Assembly (NCBI RefSeq): GCF_017165765.1
Contig: NZ_JAFGZD010000001.1
Span: forward strand, 496,001-560,000
Direction of reading: 5' to 3'
From: Pseudomonas capsici
GTDB taxonomy: Bacteria > Pseudomonadota > Gammaproteobacteria > Pseudomonadales > Pseudomonadaceae
DNA length: 64,000 nt
Below the pieces are notes generated by a model that had not been told where the DNA came from, did not search any database, and was given only the letters and a program-made list of their open reading frames with translations. This document shows, piece by piece, positions 45,616-54,771 of the stretch (its first letter is position 1; each line of letters starts with the position of its first letter). The position numbers and the translations under genes were made by a program.

Positions 45616-45998
45616 CGACGCCGTTGATGCAGGATTTGCCGGGTTGAAAAAAAACGAGGACGGGAAGATACCTCGTTAATGGCATTACGGCATATTTTTC
45701 TGTGTAAACAACTGTTCTGTGTAAGTAGCAAGGTTGAAGCATTGACCACGGCCATGGATTGTCGTTCCCATATCATTGCGCCATTAGCCGGTAATTGTCC
45801 GGTTGTTTGCAGGGCTGCATGAAGAAACATTTCATTACACGATGGCAAGTGGTGCCCGGCCTCATGCCCGGTCTGCCCTGTAGCGCCGGACAGTGTATCA
45901 ATACCTGTCCAAACGCCCTGCGTCACCTCGACACAGCGGCTCATGCCCCGGTCCAGTAGTGCTAGACTCGCGCCACTTCAGACAAGGAGCAGACTTAC
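45616..45998. other. divergent intergenic region with a short direct repeat
   Basis: 383 bases lie between the pqi operon and the SPOR lipoprotein gene, divergent on both sides. A 10-base direct repeat TTCTGTGTAA occurs at 45698-45707 and 45715-45724, 17 bases apart. This could be a regulator site. No gene is supported; overlapping reading frames here are not convincing. Confidence 0.45.
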
Positions 45999-46355
45999 GT
46001 GCGCAAGACGGTAATGATAATGGCAGCGCTGACGCTGGTGCTGGCCGGATGCGATGCAGGAAACTCTCGGCCATCGGCCCGCGACAAGGCTGAGCCGGTG
46101 TCTCAGGCTCCGCAGGCGGCCACGCCGCAGTGGTTCATTCAGATGAACTCCAGAGAGGCAGTCAGCGATATCAGTGCCTGGTTGCTTGAGCGGGGGTATG
46201 CGCCGGTCGTGGTCACGATCGACGGCAAGCAGCAATTGTTGATTGGCCCGTTCCAGAGCCCGGAACTGGCAGAAGAGCAGCGCGTCGGCCTGCTGGCCAA
46301 GGTTGCCAAATCCCATCGTTTGGCTGCGCCCGTGGTCATCGAGCGCAATCAGTAA
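45999..46355 (+). CDS. SPOR-domain lipoprotein
   Basis: The 118-residue product starts with GTG, preceded by AAGGAG. The lipobox is LAGC (Cys18), followed by a linker of about 25 residues and a C-terminal SPOR domain (about 43-114, starting PQWFIQMNS). SPOR domains bind denuded septal peptidoglycan, so a cell-division or wall-associated role is likely. Confidence 0.8.
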   Translation: MRKTVMIMAALTLVLAGCDAGNSRPSARDKAEPVSQAPQAATPQWFIQMNSREAVSDISAWLLERGYAPVVVTIDGKQQLLIGPFQSPELAEEQRVGLLAKVAKSHRLAAPVVIERNQ

Positions 46356-46363
46356 TCTGTCCG

Positions 46364-46397
46364 GGCTGCGCTGCCAGCGTGGACTGGCAGCGCAGCC
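46364..46397. terminator. bidirectional hairpin between convergent genes
   Basis: GGCTGCGCTGCCAG and its exact inverse form a 14-bp perfect stem with a six-base loop. It lies between the SPOR gene and the DUF883 gene, which converge. No long T-run follows. Confidence 0.7.
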
Positions 46398-46402
46398 ATG
46401 CA

Positions 46403-46720
46403 TCAACGACGTCCCAGCAGCAAGCCCACTACCAGACCGAATCCGGCAGAAATGGCCACGGTCTGCCATGGGTGCCCGCCGATGTAGGTTTCAGTAGCTT
46501 CGACCACCGGTTTGGTGCGTTCGCGTACGCTGGATACCGAATCCAGGGCCTGCCTGAGCTTCAGGCTCAATTGCGCGCGCAGGGTCTCCGCTTCTTCGCC
46601 AACCAGTGCGGCGCTGTCCTTGAGCAGTTTGTCTGATTCTTCGATCAGAGCCTGCAATTCGCTGAATGCCTGGTCTTTGATCTGATCGGCAGTGTTTTGC
46701 GCAGCGGTTTTACGAGCCAT
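46403..46720 (-). CDS. DUF883 (ElaB/YqjD-like) membrane protein
   Basis: The 105-residue protein has a charged amphipathic helical N-terminal part and a C-terminal glycine-zipper membrane helix (WQTVAISAGFGLVVGLLLG). Relatives are inner-membrane, stationary-phase proteins that bind ribosomes. A GGAAA site precedes the ATG. Confidence 0.85.
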   Translation of the reverse strand: MARKTAAQNTADQIKDQAFSELQALIEESDKLLKDSAALVGEEAETLRAQLSLKLRQALDSVSSVRERTKPVVEATETYIGGHPWQTVAISAGFGLVVGLLLGRR

Positions 46721-46946
46721 GATGTTTTCCTTTCAGTTGATGGCAGTGTTCCTCAATGGAGTCTTGAGTGTTGCGGAAAGTTGCAATTGCACAAGTATCC
46801 GACCTTCAACCCGCTTCCATTCGTTCCTCCGGTATAAGTCGCGAAGGGCAGATGAACAGCGCGCCGTTCCTGCGAAGCCAGCGGCAGTTTTTGGCCGACG
46901 GGTGTAAGATGCAGGCGTTTTTAGTCGTAGGTAGTAGGTGAACGTT

Positions 46947-47201
46947 ATGAGTTTCAATCTGGCCAACCGGTCTCTTCCCGAACGTGCTGCCATCGAGGAT
47001 GAAAAGTCCCGTCTGTTTGAACTCTGGCAGAGCAATCTGGGCAAGGCCAAGGGTGACGCGGCCCGGCTGATGGGGGAGAAAGCCAAGCGCAAGGGCAAGT
47101 GGTCGGAATGGGTTCGCTCCGAACTGGACGCCATGAGCCCGCCGGAGTACGCCAACATGGTTCGCAGTGAAGTGAACCGGCTCATGGCCGCCGCCAGGTA
47201 A
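46947..47201 (+). CDS. small conserved hypothetical protein
   Basis: This is an 84-residue basic, mostly helical protein rich in Lys, Arg and Glu. ATG 46947 follows AGGTGA; the GTG at 46938 is less likely. No family is recognised. It ends two bases before the convergent LysR gene. Confidence 0.65.
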   Translation: MSFNLANRSLPERAAIEDEKSRLFELWQSNLGKAKGDAARLMGEKAKRKGKWSEWVRSELDAMSPPEYANMVRSEVNRLMAAAR

Positions 47202-47203
47202 TT

Positions 47204-48109
47204 TCAGAACAGCCCGATAATGGCTTCACGCACGGCGTCCACCGCCGGGTCCGGCTGGGAGCCGGTGCGCCAGCCCAGCTCTATCGGATAACGCGGCATG
47301 GTCAAGGGGCAGGGCAACAGGACAAGGTCGGTCAGTTGCGCAATCGCCTGCGCAGCGTGCGTAGGGATGGTGGATAATGCCTGTGTGCCCTTGAGCAGAT
47401 AAGGCAATGCCGCGAAATGCGTGGTCGATGCACAGACCCGGCGGTTCAGGCCCAGACTGGCCAGCCCCTCATCGACCATGCCGATCAGCCCACCGGATGA
47501 AATCAGGATCTGCTCGCGCTCGATGAACTCCTGAATGCTCAGTTGCGTCTGGCCAGGTTCCAGGCTGGCCGGATCAACCAGGCACGAATAATCGCCTTCC
47601 CCCAATACCCTGCGGGTCAGCAGACGATTGGCGAAACCTCCCGAGGCAATCGCCAGGTCGATGGTGCGGTCCAGCAGGGCTGTCGCGACGATCTGGCTGT
47701 GGGTCTGCCGGAATATCAGCCGCAACCTCGGAGCCCGGATACCGACCGCTGTCATCAGGCGCTGGCCCAGAGCCATTTCAAAGTCATCCGACAGACCGAT
47801 GACCACCGAGCGTCCTTCGTAATTTCCCGGGGCCGTTGTCACCATCGCCAGGCTCTGTCGGCATTTGTTCAGGGCTTCGCTGACCACGGGCTTGAGCTGG
47901 TCGGCCCGCAGGGTCGGGGCCAGACCGCGTCCGGTGCGCACGAACAATTGATCGCCATACAGTTCTCGCAGACGCCGCAAGGCCGCACTGATGGCTGACT
48001 GAGTCACGCCCAGGCGCAAGGCTGCCCGGCTGGCGCTGGACTCATCGTGCAATGCTTCAAAGACTTTGAGCAGATTGAGATCGATCGTACTGATATTCAT
48101 GGTATTCAT
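47204..48109 (-). CDS. LysR-family transcriptional regulator
   Basis: The regulator is 301 residues long from the chosen start. The helix-turn-helix is at about 4-65 (STIDLNLLKVFEALHDESSA, TQSAISAALRRLRE), and the effector domain resembles NodD/PcaQ-like LTTRs. It is divergent from the nitrilase gene across about 80 bases and likely regulates it. Start alternatives are TTG 48139 and ATG 48100. Confidence 0.87.
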   Translation of the reverse strand: MNTMNISTIDLNLLKVFEALHDESSASRAALRLGVTQSAISAALRRLRELYGDQLFVRTGRGLAPTLRADQLKPVVSEALNKCRQSLAMVTTAPGNYEGRSVVIGLSDDFEMALGQRLMTAVGIRAPRLRLIFRQTHSQIVATALLDRTIDLAIASGGFANRLLTRRVLGEGDYSCLVDPASLEPGQTQLSIQEFIEREQILISSGGLIGMVDEGLASLGLNRRVCASTTHFAALPYLLKGTQALSTIPTHAAQAIAQLTDLVLLPCPLTMPRYPIELGWRTGSQPDPAVDAVREAIIGLF

Positions 48110-48192
48110 ATCATTAAGCACTGAGATGGGCTTTATCAATGTTGGGCGTCCGGTCGAGAATTGGCAACATTCATCGCCAACGGAGACTCGCC

Positions 48193-49119
48193 ATGTCCAG
48201 ATCCATCGTTGCAGCCTTGCAGATCGGCGCCTTGCCGGGTGGCAAGGCAGACACCCTTGACCTGATCCTTTCCTACGAGCAGGCCATCATCGATTCCGGT
48301 GCCCGGGTGGTGGTCATGCCGGAAGCGCTGCTCGGGGGATATCCCAAGGGCGAAACCTTTGGCACTCAACTGGGCTACCGTCTGCCTCAGGGGCGTGAGG
48401 CCTTTGCCCGTTACTTCGAGAACGCCATCGATGTACCAGGCGATGAAACCCGTGTGCTGGAACAACTCTCGGCCCGCACAGGGGCCAGTCTGGTACTGGG
48501 CGTTATCGAGCGCTCCGGCAGCAGTCTCTATTGCACAGTGCTGTTGTTCGAGCCTGAAGGCGGGTTGGTCGCCAGACACCGCAAGTTGATGCCGACCGGT
48601 ACTGAACGGCTTATCTGGGGCAAGGGCGATGGCTCGACCCTGTCTGTGGTCCCGAGCCGTGCCGGGCGTCTGGGGACAGCCGTATGCTGGGAAAATCACA
48701 TGCCGTTGCTGCGTACCGCGATGTATGCCAAGGGGGTGGAGATCTGGTGTGCTCCGACGGTGGACGAGCGTGAAATATGGCAATGCTCGATGCGCCATAT
48801 TGCCCATGAAGGCCGGATGTTCGTGATCAGCGCCTGTCAGGTGCAGCCATCCCCGCAAGCGCTGGGTATCGATGTTGCCAACTGGCCTGCCGAGCGTCCG
48901 CTGATCAATGGGGGCAGCGTGATTGTCGGGCCGATGGGCGATGTGCTGGCCGGTCCGCTGATTGCTGAAGCGGGGTTGCTGGTGGCTGAAATCGATGTCG
49001 ATGAACTGGTCAAGGCACGTTATGACTTCGATGTGGTGGGGCATTACTCACGCCCGGATGTCTTCGAGCTGGTGGTGGATGAGCGCTCCAAGCCCGGTGT
49101 GCGCTTCATCACGGATTGA
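48193..49119 (+). CDS. nitrilase (carbon-nitrogen hydrolase)
   Basis: The 308-residue nitrilase has catalytic Glu44 (MPEALLGG), Lys131 (HRKLMPTG) and Cys165 (VCWENHMPL), the triad of nitrilases that hydrolyse organic nitriles to acids and ammonia. CWEN is typical of true nitrilases rather than amidases. ATG 48193 follows GGAGA. The substrate may be an aliphatic or arylaceto-nitrile; indole-3-acetonitrile is a known substrate of some plant-associated relatives but cannot be shown here. Confidence 0.9.
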   Translation: MSRSIVAALQIGALPGGKADTLDLILSYEQAIIDSGARVVVMPEALLGGYPKGETFGTQLGYRLPQGREAFARYFENAIDVPGDETRVLEQLSARTGASLVLGVIERSGSSLYCTVLLFEPEGGLVARHRKLMPTGTERLIWGKGDGSTLSVVPSRAGRLGTAVCWENHMPLLRTAMYAKGVEIWCAPTVDEREIWQCSMRHIAHEGRMFVISACQVQPSPQALGIDVANWPAERPLINGGSVIVGPMGDVLAGPLIAEAGLLVAEIDVDELVKARYDFDVVGHYSRPDVFELVVDERSKPGVRFITD

Positions 49120-49122
49120 GTG

Positions 49123-49602
49123 CTACCAGTCGCCAGTGGTGGGCTGCGGCAGGCTCAGGGTGCCGCTGTCCCTGAAGCGCACGGTGCCGAATACACCACC
49201 TGCCAGCTTGCCGCGCAGGGTGTAGGGCAGGTTGTCCAGACGTTGAGTCTGGGTCAGCCCTACAGCCTGGCGCAGCGCCGAAAAAGCCGAAATGCTCACC
49301 GGCACGACCAGAACGGTTTCGGAGAACCGCCCGATGCTGCCTCGCTGGTCACTGACACCCGAGGCCAGCAATTTGCCATTGACTTCCAGATCCAGCGCCA
49401 CGCCGTTGTAGTCGATGGCTGTTTCATTGGGATTCTGCAGGCGCAGCTTGACTGCCATGCGTATTTCCAGACCCTGACCGGGCAAGGGCTCTATCCCCAC
49501 CACATTGATATTGACCGGGTCGCGGCTGGCAAACAGCGCGCAGCCGCTCAAGGCCAGAATCATCAGGCCGACGAGCAGGCTGCGCAGTGTGGGTGATGGC
49601 AT
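49123..49602 (-). CDS. LEA type 2 family lipoprotein
   Basis: The 159-residue lipoprotein has lipobox LSGC (Cys21) and a WHy/LEA_2 beta-sandwich domain (about 30-145, with VNINVVGIEPLPGQGLEIRM and LQNPNETAIDYNGV). Such domains are linked to stress tolerance. The start is ATG 49602 with GGGAGG. It is convergent with the nitrilase. Confidence 0.82.
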   Translation of the reverse strand: MPSPTLRSLLVGLMILALSGCALFASRDPVNINVVGIEPLPGQGLEIRMAVKLRLQNPNETAIDYNGVALDLEVNGKLLASGVSDQRGSIGRFSETVLVVPVSISAFSALRQAVGLTQTQRLDNLPYTLRGKLAGGVFGTVRFRDSGTLSLPQPTTGDW

Positions 49603-49753
49603 TCTCTGGGCCTCCCAAAAAAGGCAGTGTTTGCAATAGTGGCTCAGACCGCAGGCTCTGCCGGAGATTCTGCTGCTGCGACCTTTGTCTGGCAATCTAC
49701 AAAAATCGATGATTTCTGCTATTCCAATAACAACAGCATTCTGGAAATCTGCC

Positions 49754-50959
49754 ATGTCCATCGAGAACAAGACACCGCCTCACGATCCAGTCGTCATCGT
49801 CAGTGCCGCCCGTACACCAATGGGCGGTTTTCAAGGAGATCTGAAAAGCCTCACCGCGCCGCAACTGGGTTCGGCGGCCATTCGTGCGGCTGTGGAGCGG
49901 GCGGGTATCGATCCGCAGGACATCGAAGAAGTCCTGTTTGGTTGTGTGTTGCCGGCCGGGCTCGGACAGGCGCCGGCGCGTCAGGCGGCATTGGGGGCGG
50001 GGTTGAGCGCTTCGGCCCTGTGCACCACCGTCAACAAGATGTGCGGCTCCGGCATGCAGACCGCCATTCTGGCTCATGACCTGCTGCTGGCCGGCAGTGC
50101 CAGCGTGGTTATCGCAGGCGGCATGGAAAGCATGTCCAATGCGCCTTACCTGCTGGATCGCGCCCGCAGTGGTTACCGGATGGGTCATGGGCGGGTCCTG
50201 GACCATATGTTTTTCGATGGGCTTGAAGATGCCTACGAGCCAGGCCGGTTGATGGGCACCTATGCCGAGGATTGCGCCCAGATGAACGGCTTCAGCCGCG
50301 AGGCGCAGGATGCCTTTGCCATGGCTTCCCTGACGCGCGCTCAGGAAGCCATCGCCGAAGGTCATTTCGATGCCGAGATCGTGCCTTTGCAGGTGACGGT
50401 GGGCAAGGAACAGCGAGTGATCAGTCACGACGAGCAGCCACCCAAGGCGCGACTGGAAAAGATTCCGCTTCTGAAGCCTGCCTTCCGTGACGAGGGAACC
50501 GTGACCGCGGCCAACTCCAGTTCCATCTCCGACGGTGCTGCAGCCCTGTTGCTGATGCGTCACTCCGAAGCGCAACGCCGTGGTCTGACCCCACTGGCGA
50601 AGATTCATGCCCATGCCGCTTTTGCCGATGTTCCCGGCCTGTTTCCCACCGCACCCATAGGGGCGATTACCCGTTTATTGGGCAAGACCGGCTGGTCGGT
50701 GGATGATGTGGACCTGTTTGAAATCAATGAAGCCTTTGCCGTGGTGCCACTGGCGGCCATGAGCCGTCTCGAACTGCATCACGACAAGGTCAATATCAGC
50801 GGCGGCGCCTGCGCCCTGGGGCATCCGGTGGGGGCCTCGGGGACGCGGATTATCGTCACCTTGCTCTCGGCATTGCGCCGTAAACAGCTCAAGCGTGGTG
50901 TGGCTGCAATCTGCATCGGTGGTGGTGAAGCCACTGCCATGGCTGTGGAGTTGATGTAG
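49754..50959 (+). CDS. acetyl-CoA C-acetyltransferase (thiolase)
   Basis: The 401-residue thiolase has the nucleophile Cys97 (NKMCGSGMQ), His in EINEAFA, and the C-terminal CIGGGEATAMA block with the second cysteine. It condenses or cleaves acetoacetyl-CoA. The neighbouring enoyl-CoA hydratase and the liu operon further downstream fit the final steps of leucine and short-chain acid breakdown. Confidence 0.92.
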   Translation: MSIENKTPPHDPVVIVSAARTPMGGFQGDLKSLTAPQLGSAAIRAAVERAGIDPQDIEEVLFGCVLPAGLGQAPARQAALGAGLSASALCTTVNKMCGSGMQTAILAHDLLLAGSASVVIAGGMESMSNAPYLLDRARSGYRMGHGRVLDHMFFDGLEDAYEPGRLMGTYAEDCAQMNGFSREAQDAFAMASLTRAQEAIAEGHFDAEIVPLQVTVGKEQRVISHDEQPPKARLEKIPLLKPAFRDEGTVTAANSSSISDGAAALLLMRHSEAQRRGLTPLAKIHAHAAFADVPGLFPTAPIGAITRLLGKTGWSVDDVDLFEINEAFAVVPLAAMSRLELHHDKVNISGGACALGHPVGASGTRIIVTLLSALRRKQLKRGVAAICIGGGEATAMAVELM

Positions 50960-51011
50960 GGGTGAATGAACTCGCCTCTCCAAGTTGATTGTTAATAGTG
51001 GATTTATATCA

Positions 51012-51785
51012 ATGAGTTACGAGACAGTATCAAGAGAGGTTAGAGGTAAGGTCGGTCTGATTACCTTGAACCGTCCTCAGGCGCTCAATGCCCTGAATGC
51101 TCAACTGATCGATGAATTGAATCAGATTCTGGATGAGTTTGAACGCAGCCCTGATATCGGTTGTATCGTGCTCACCGGTTCCAGCAAGGCATTTGCTGCG
51201 GGAGCCGATATCAAGGAAATGGCCGGGCTGACCTATCCGCAGATCTATCTCGATGATCTTTTCGCCCAAAGCGACCGGATTGCGGCGCGGCGCAAGCCGG
51301 TCATTGCCGCTGTGGCAGGGTTTGCTCTGGGCGGTGGCTGTGAACTGGCCCTGATGTGCGATTTCATTCTGGCAGCAGAAAACGCCCGGTTCGGTCAGCC
51401 GGAAATCAACCTGGGCGTATTGCCCGGCATGGGCGGCACCCAGCGCTTGACGCGAGCGGTGGGCAAGGCCAAGGCCATGGAAATGTGCCTGACCGGTCGT
51501 TTGATGGATGCCCGTGAAGCCGAGAGCGCAGGCCTTGTCGCACGGATTCTGCCCACCGAACAATTACTTGACGAGGCATTGGCGGTCGCTGCCGTGATTG
51601 CCGATAAATCCCTGCCGGTCGCGATGATGGTCAAGGAAAGCGTCAATCGTGCATTTGAAGTCAGCCTGGCCGAAGGCGTTCGCTTCGAGCGACGGGTTTT
51701 CCATGCCGTCTTTGCCAGCGAGGACCAGAAAGAAGGCATGCAGGCTTTCGTCGAGAAGCGGGCGGCCAGTTTCAAAGACCGCTGA
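51012..51785 (+). CDS. enoyl-CoA hydratase
   Basis: The 257-residue crotonase-fold hydratase has both catalytic glutamates, in [11 protein letters not shown] and FGQPEINLG, with the oxyanion-hole AAGADIKEM. It is probably cotranscribed with the thiolase; about 50 bases separate them. The last 14 bases overlap the convergent vgrG gene. Confidence 0.92.
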   Translation: MSYETVSREVRGKVGLITLNRPQALNALNAQLIDELNQILDEFERSPDIGCIVLTGSSKAFAAGADIKEMAGLTYPQIYLDDLFAQSDRIAARRKPVIAAVAGFALGGGCELALMCDFILAAENARFGQPEINLGVLPGMGGTQRLTRAVGKAKAMEMCLTGRLMDAREAESAGLVARILPTEQLLDEALAVAAVIADKSLPVAMMVKESVNRAFEVSLAEGVRFERRVFHAVFASEDQKEGMQAFVEKRAASFKDR

Positions 51786-53718
51786 GCATGAATGCCCGGC
51801 GCTGCTGCTCGGTCCAGTTCTGCTGGATGTAATCCTGCAGCCTGATGCACTGGCCGGGGTGGACCAGGCACAGGCTGCCGGGCGTCTTGTTGTAATGCGC
51901 CGCCAGTTGCTGCAATTGTTCCTGGCTCAGGCCCAGATAACCCCATTCATCGGTTTTGCCCTCGAACAGAAAGTCCGCGGGTTCGATGTGCGCCAGATGT
52001 TCCAGACCGGGCTTGGGCATACGCACGATGTACCAGGTGCGATTGGCCAGCGGTGCGCCCTGCAGGCCCGGCTTTTGCGTCAGGCGCAGATCGGTGAGCT
52101 TCAATGCGCTGGCATCCTGTTGTTCGGGGGGCGAAGCTTTCATGGTGCGCGGCCCGATGATGGAAATACCCTGGGCTGCGATCTGCAAGGCGCCCTGTGA
52201 ACCATGCAGGATCAGGTCTTCACGGGTGTCGATGTGCAAGCGTTGCCCGCTGCCCAGGCGAATGCTCTCGGCCTCCGGGTCCAGTGGCGTGCCATCGAGC
52301 TGGATGCGTGGCTGGGGATTGATCTCGCTGCCGGGTAGCAGGCCACAGATCACCGGTCGGTCCGGGTCGTTGTTCAGATGACGGATCAATACCCTGGCCC
52401 CGGGCTGCACCTTGTCAAGGCCCGATTCGCCGGTCCGGGCAATCCGTGCCAGGGGCCAGCGGCGGGTATTGGACGCTGGCTGCGCCAGAGTCTGCCAGTC
52501 AAAGCGGATGGGCAGACGACCTTGTTCATCGATTTCGCCATAGTCCATCAGGGTTGCCGTCTGATAACCGCTGGCCATAGGCCTGTGCCGTTTCAGAGGT
52601 GGACGGAAGGGCATGGCCCAGGGGATGACCCGGAAAGTATTGCGATAGCCGTCATCGAGCTTGTCTGTGCCTGAGGACGAAGAGAGGTTGACGATGGCGG
52701 TGATGTCGTGAGGATCGAAGCCTTCCATGAGATGACGCTGCATGCCTGTATGCTGCACTTCGGTCAGCAGCCAGTGATCATTGAGTGTCGGTTCGGGGTG
52801 ATCGAGCACCTGAATGACCTGGCCGCTGTGCAGGGCAGGTTGGCTACTGCCGCCGATGATGTGTCGTCGCTCGCAACGCAGACGTTCCAGTCTGCGGGCG
52901 CTGCGCTGTCGCTGAAAGGCTTCTTCATGGTTTTTTGGGCGTGAGGCGATGGACTCCTCGAAAGGCTGGTTGATGCCGGTATTGCCCACCGTGTCGGTGG
53001 GGGACAGTGCCGTCAGCGGAGCAGCACCATGCCGGTGTACGGTGTGACTGCTGTAGCCGGGTGATATCGACAGGCATTCGGTCAGATGGGTAATGACGGG
53101 TTGTGCAGAGGCTTGATCATCGTTTTTCCCGAAGCGCATGGGCTGCGGCTGTTCCGGAAAGCATGCCGGGTCATCGGAAAATACCAGTTGATGGCCGACA
53201 AGGCTGTGCTCGAAGCGAAAATGAATGCCTTCTTCTTCGCACAGGCGTTGCAGCAGGTGCAGGTCGCTTTCATCGTATTGCACGCATAGCGTGCGTGCCG
53301 GATACAGACCGATAGTCTCGAAACGGTAGGCATTTTCTTCGATGCCATGCTCCTCAAGCAGCCGGGCAATCAACTGAAGCGCGCTGAGGTCATGATAGGC
53401 CCGCCGTTGCTGGCGTTGAGCAAGCATCTGCAGGCGTGGCATCAGCCTGACCCGGTAATGACTGAGGCAAGTCCCCGCATATTGCTGGCTGACATGGACG
53501 ATCTGGCCATGCACACCGGCACGCTCTGGCCCGAAATTCAGGAAGGCATCGCGTTTCAGGAGGCTGGCAAAGTCCAGGTGAGGGTCGCTGCAGATCAGAT
53601 CGATGTCGAAACGATAGACTTCGTTCAAGGCGTCCAGGCCGGTAAAGCTGATGACATGCAGATCCATCTGGCAGTCGGCAATCGCCAGAAATATTGGCAT
53701 TTGCGGGTCTTCGCACAT
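51772..53718 (-). CDS. vgrG: VgrG spike protein of a type VI secretion system
   Basis: The 648-residue puncturing-device protein has N-terminal gp27-like and gp5-OB-like regions (about 1-430; [23 protein letters not shown] is a hallmark) and beta-helix needle repeats. A C-terminal extension of about 130 residues (from about 520, [14 protein letters not shown]) ends in [10 protein letters not shown]. It is far from the tss cluster and has no recognisable effector or adaptor gene beside it. The start at 53718 has GAGAG upstream; 53700 is an alternative. Confidence 0.9.
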   Translation of the reverse strand: MCEDPQMPIFLAIADCQMDLHVISFTGLDALNEVYRFDIDLICSDPHLDFASLLKRDAFLNFGPERAGVHGQIVHVSQQYAGTCLSHYRVRLMPRLQMLAQRQQRRAYHDLSALQLIARLLEEHGIEENAYRFETIGLYPARTLCVQYDESDLHLLQRLCEEEGIHFRFEHSLVGHQLVFSDDPACFPEQPQPMRFGKNDDQASAQPVITHLTECLSISPGYSSHTVHRHGAAPLTALSPTDTVGNTGINQPFEESIASRPKNHEEAFQRQRSARRLERLRCERRHIIGGSSQPALHSGQVIQVLDHPEPTLNDHWLLTEVQHTGMQRHLMEGFDPHDITAIVNLSSSSGTDKLDDGYRNTFRVIPWAMPFRPPLKRHRPMASGYQTATLMDYGEIDEQGRLPIRFDWQTLAQPASNTRRWPLARIARTGESGLDKVQPGARVLIRHLNNDPDRPVICGLLPGSEINPQPRIQLDGTPLDPEAESIRLGSGQRLHIDTREDLILHGSQGALQIAAQGISIIGPRTMKASPPEQQDASALKLTDLRLTQKPGLQGAPLANRTWYIVRMPKPGLEHLAHIEPADFLFEGKTDEWGYLGLSQEQLQQLAAHYNKTPGSLCLVHPGQCIRLQDYIQQNWTEQQRRAFMLSGL

Positions 53719-54032
53719 TCGCGGGCTCTCTCACCATGAAGTTCAGGCTGCGAAGGGTACGAAATGAAAAGCCTCAAGGGCATCGTTGCAGGTTTTTTCA
53801 GAAAAGGACTACAAGGCAATGCGTGATCCTGGTAATTGCCATCAGGGAATTCCGATGTACACAGAACTGTTGTTCGATCTCGGGGGTTTCATCTGACGCT
53901 ATCGCGTATAAAATGCGCCCGGCGTCTCAGGCGCGTCATTATCGGTAACCATTTTTTCAGCGCTTTGCCATTCCTGCGGCCTGCTTGCCTGCAAGCCAGG
54001 CGGCAAGGCGCAATCGGATCAAGAGAGCACAC
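53719..54032. other. divergent intergenic region
   Basis: 314 bases lie between the divergent vgrG and YebC-family genes and must hold both promoters. It is moderately AT-rich around 53755-53880. A GAGAG ribosome site precedes the YebC gene. No gene, repeat or clear operator is seen. Confidence 0.4.
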
Positions 54033-54737
54033 ATGGGCGCACAGTGGAAGGTCAAGCATAAAGAAGCGGCAGCCAACGCCAAGGGGCGTGTTTTTGGCAA
54101 GCTGTCCAAGGAAATCATGATCGCTGCGCGCGCAGGTGCCGATCCGGACATGAACGCGCGTCTGCGTCTGGTGGTCGAGCAGGCGAAAAAGGCCTCGATG
54201 CCCCGTGAAACCCTGGAGCGCGCCATCAAGAAAGGCGCTGGCCTGCTGGGCGATAGCGTGACTTTCGAGCGTCTGACCTACGAAGGCTTTGCTCCGCATC
54301 GGGTGCCGGTGATCGTCGAATGCCTGACCGACAACATCAACCGTACCGTTTCGGAAATCCGCGTGCTGTTCCGCAAGGGACAACTGGGTGCCGCCGGTTC
54401 GGTTTCCTGGGATTTCCTCTATCAGGGCATGATCGAAGCCGTCCCGACTTCACCGGATGCCGATCCCGATGAGGCGGCCATCGAAGCCGGTGCCCAGGAT
54501 TGCGAAGCGGGTGAAGAGGGCGCGACCCTGTTCCTGACCGAGCCTACCGACATGGACGCCGTGTGCAAGAAACTGCCCGAGTTCGGCTTTACCGTGCAGT
54601 CGGCGCAACTGGGCTACCGTCCGAAAAGCACCGTCGACGGCCTGAGCGACGAACAGATGGCCGAAGTCGAAGCTTTTCTGGAAGCCATCGACAGCCACGA
54701 CGACGTGCAGAACGTTTATGTAGGTCTGGCGGGCTGA
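54033..54737 (+). CDS. YebC/PmpR-family protein
   Basis: The 234-residue protein is of the YebC family (DNA-binding regulators such as PmpR; some relatives help translation of proline-rich stretches). It begins [20 protein letters not shown], slightly different from the usual MAGHSKWxNI start. The conserved [21 protein letters not shown] and SVSWDF blocks are present. It is not next to ruvC, so it is probably the second YebC-type paralogue. Confidence 0.85.
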   Translation: MGAQWKVKHKEAAANAKGRVFGKLSKEIMIAARAGADPDMNARLRLVVEQAKKASMPRETLERAIKKGAGLLGDSVTFERLTYEGFAPHRVPVIVECLTDNINRTVSEIRVLFRKGQLGAAGSVSWDFLYQGMIEAVPTSPDADPDEAAIEAGAQDCEAGEEGATLFLTEPTDMDAVCKKLPEFGFTVQSAQLGYRPKSTVDGLSDEQMAEVEAFLEAIDSHDDVQNVYVGLAG

Positions 54738-54744
54738 TCCGTCT

Positions 54745-54771
54745 GCGTGGGCTGTTTCAGACAGCCCACGC
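54745..54771. terminator. bidirectional terminator hairpin overlapping the LRR-kinase gene end
   Basis: GCGTGGGCTGT and its exact inverse form an 11-bp stem with loop TTCAG. The right arm and loop include the last codons and stop of the convergent kinase gene. Confidence 0.7.
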
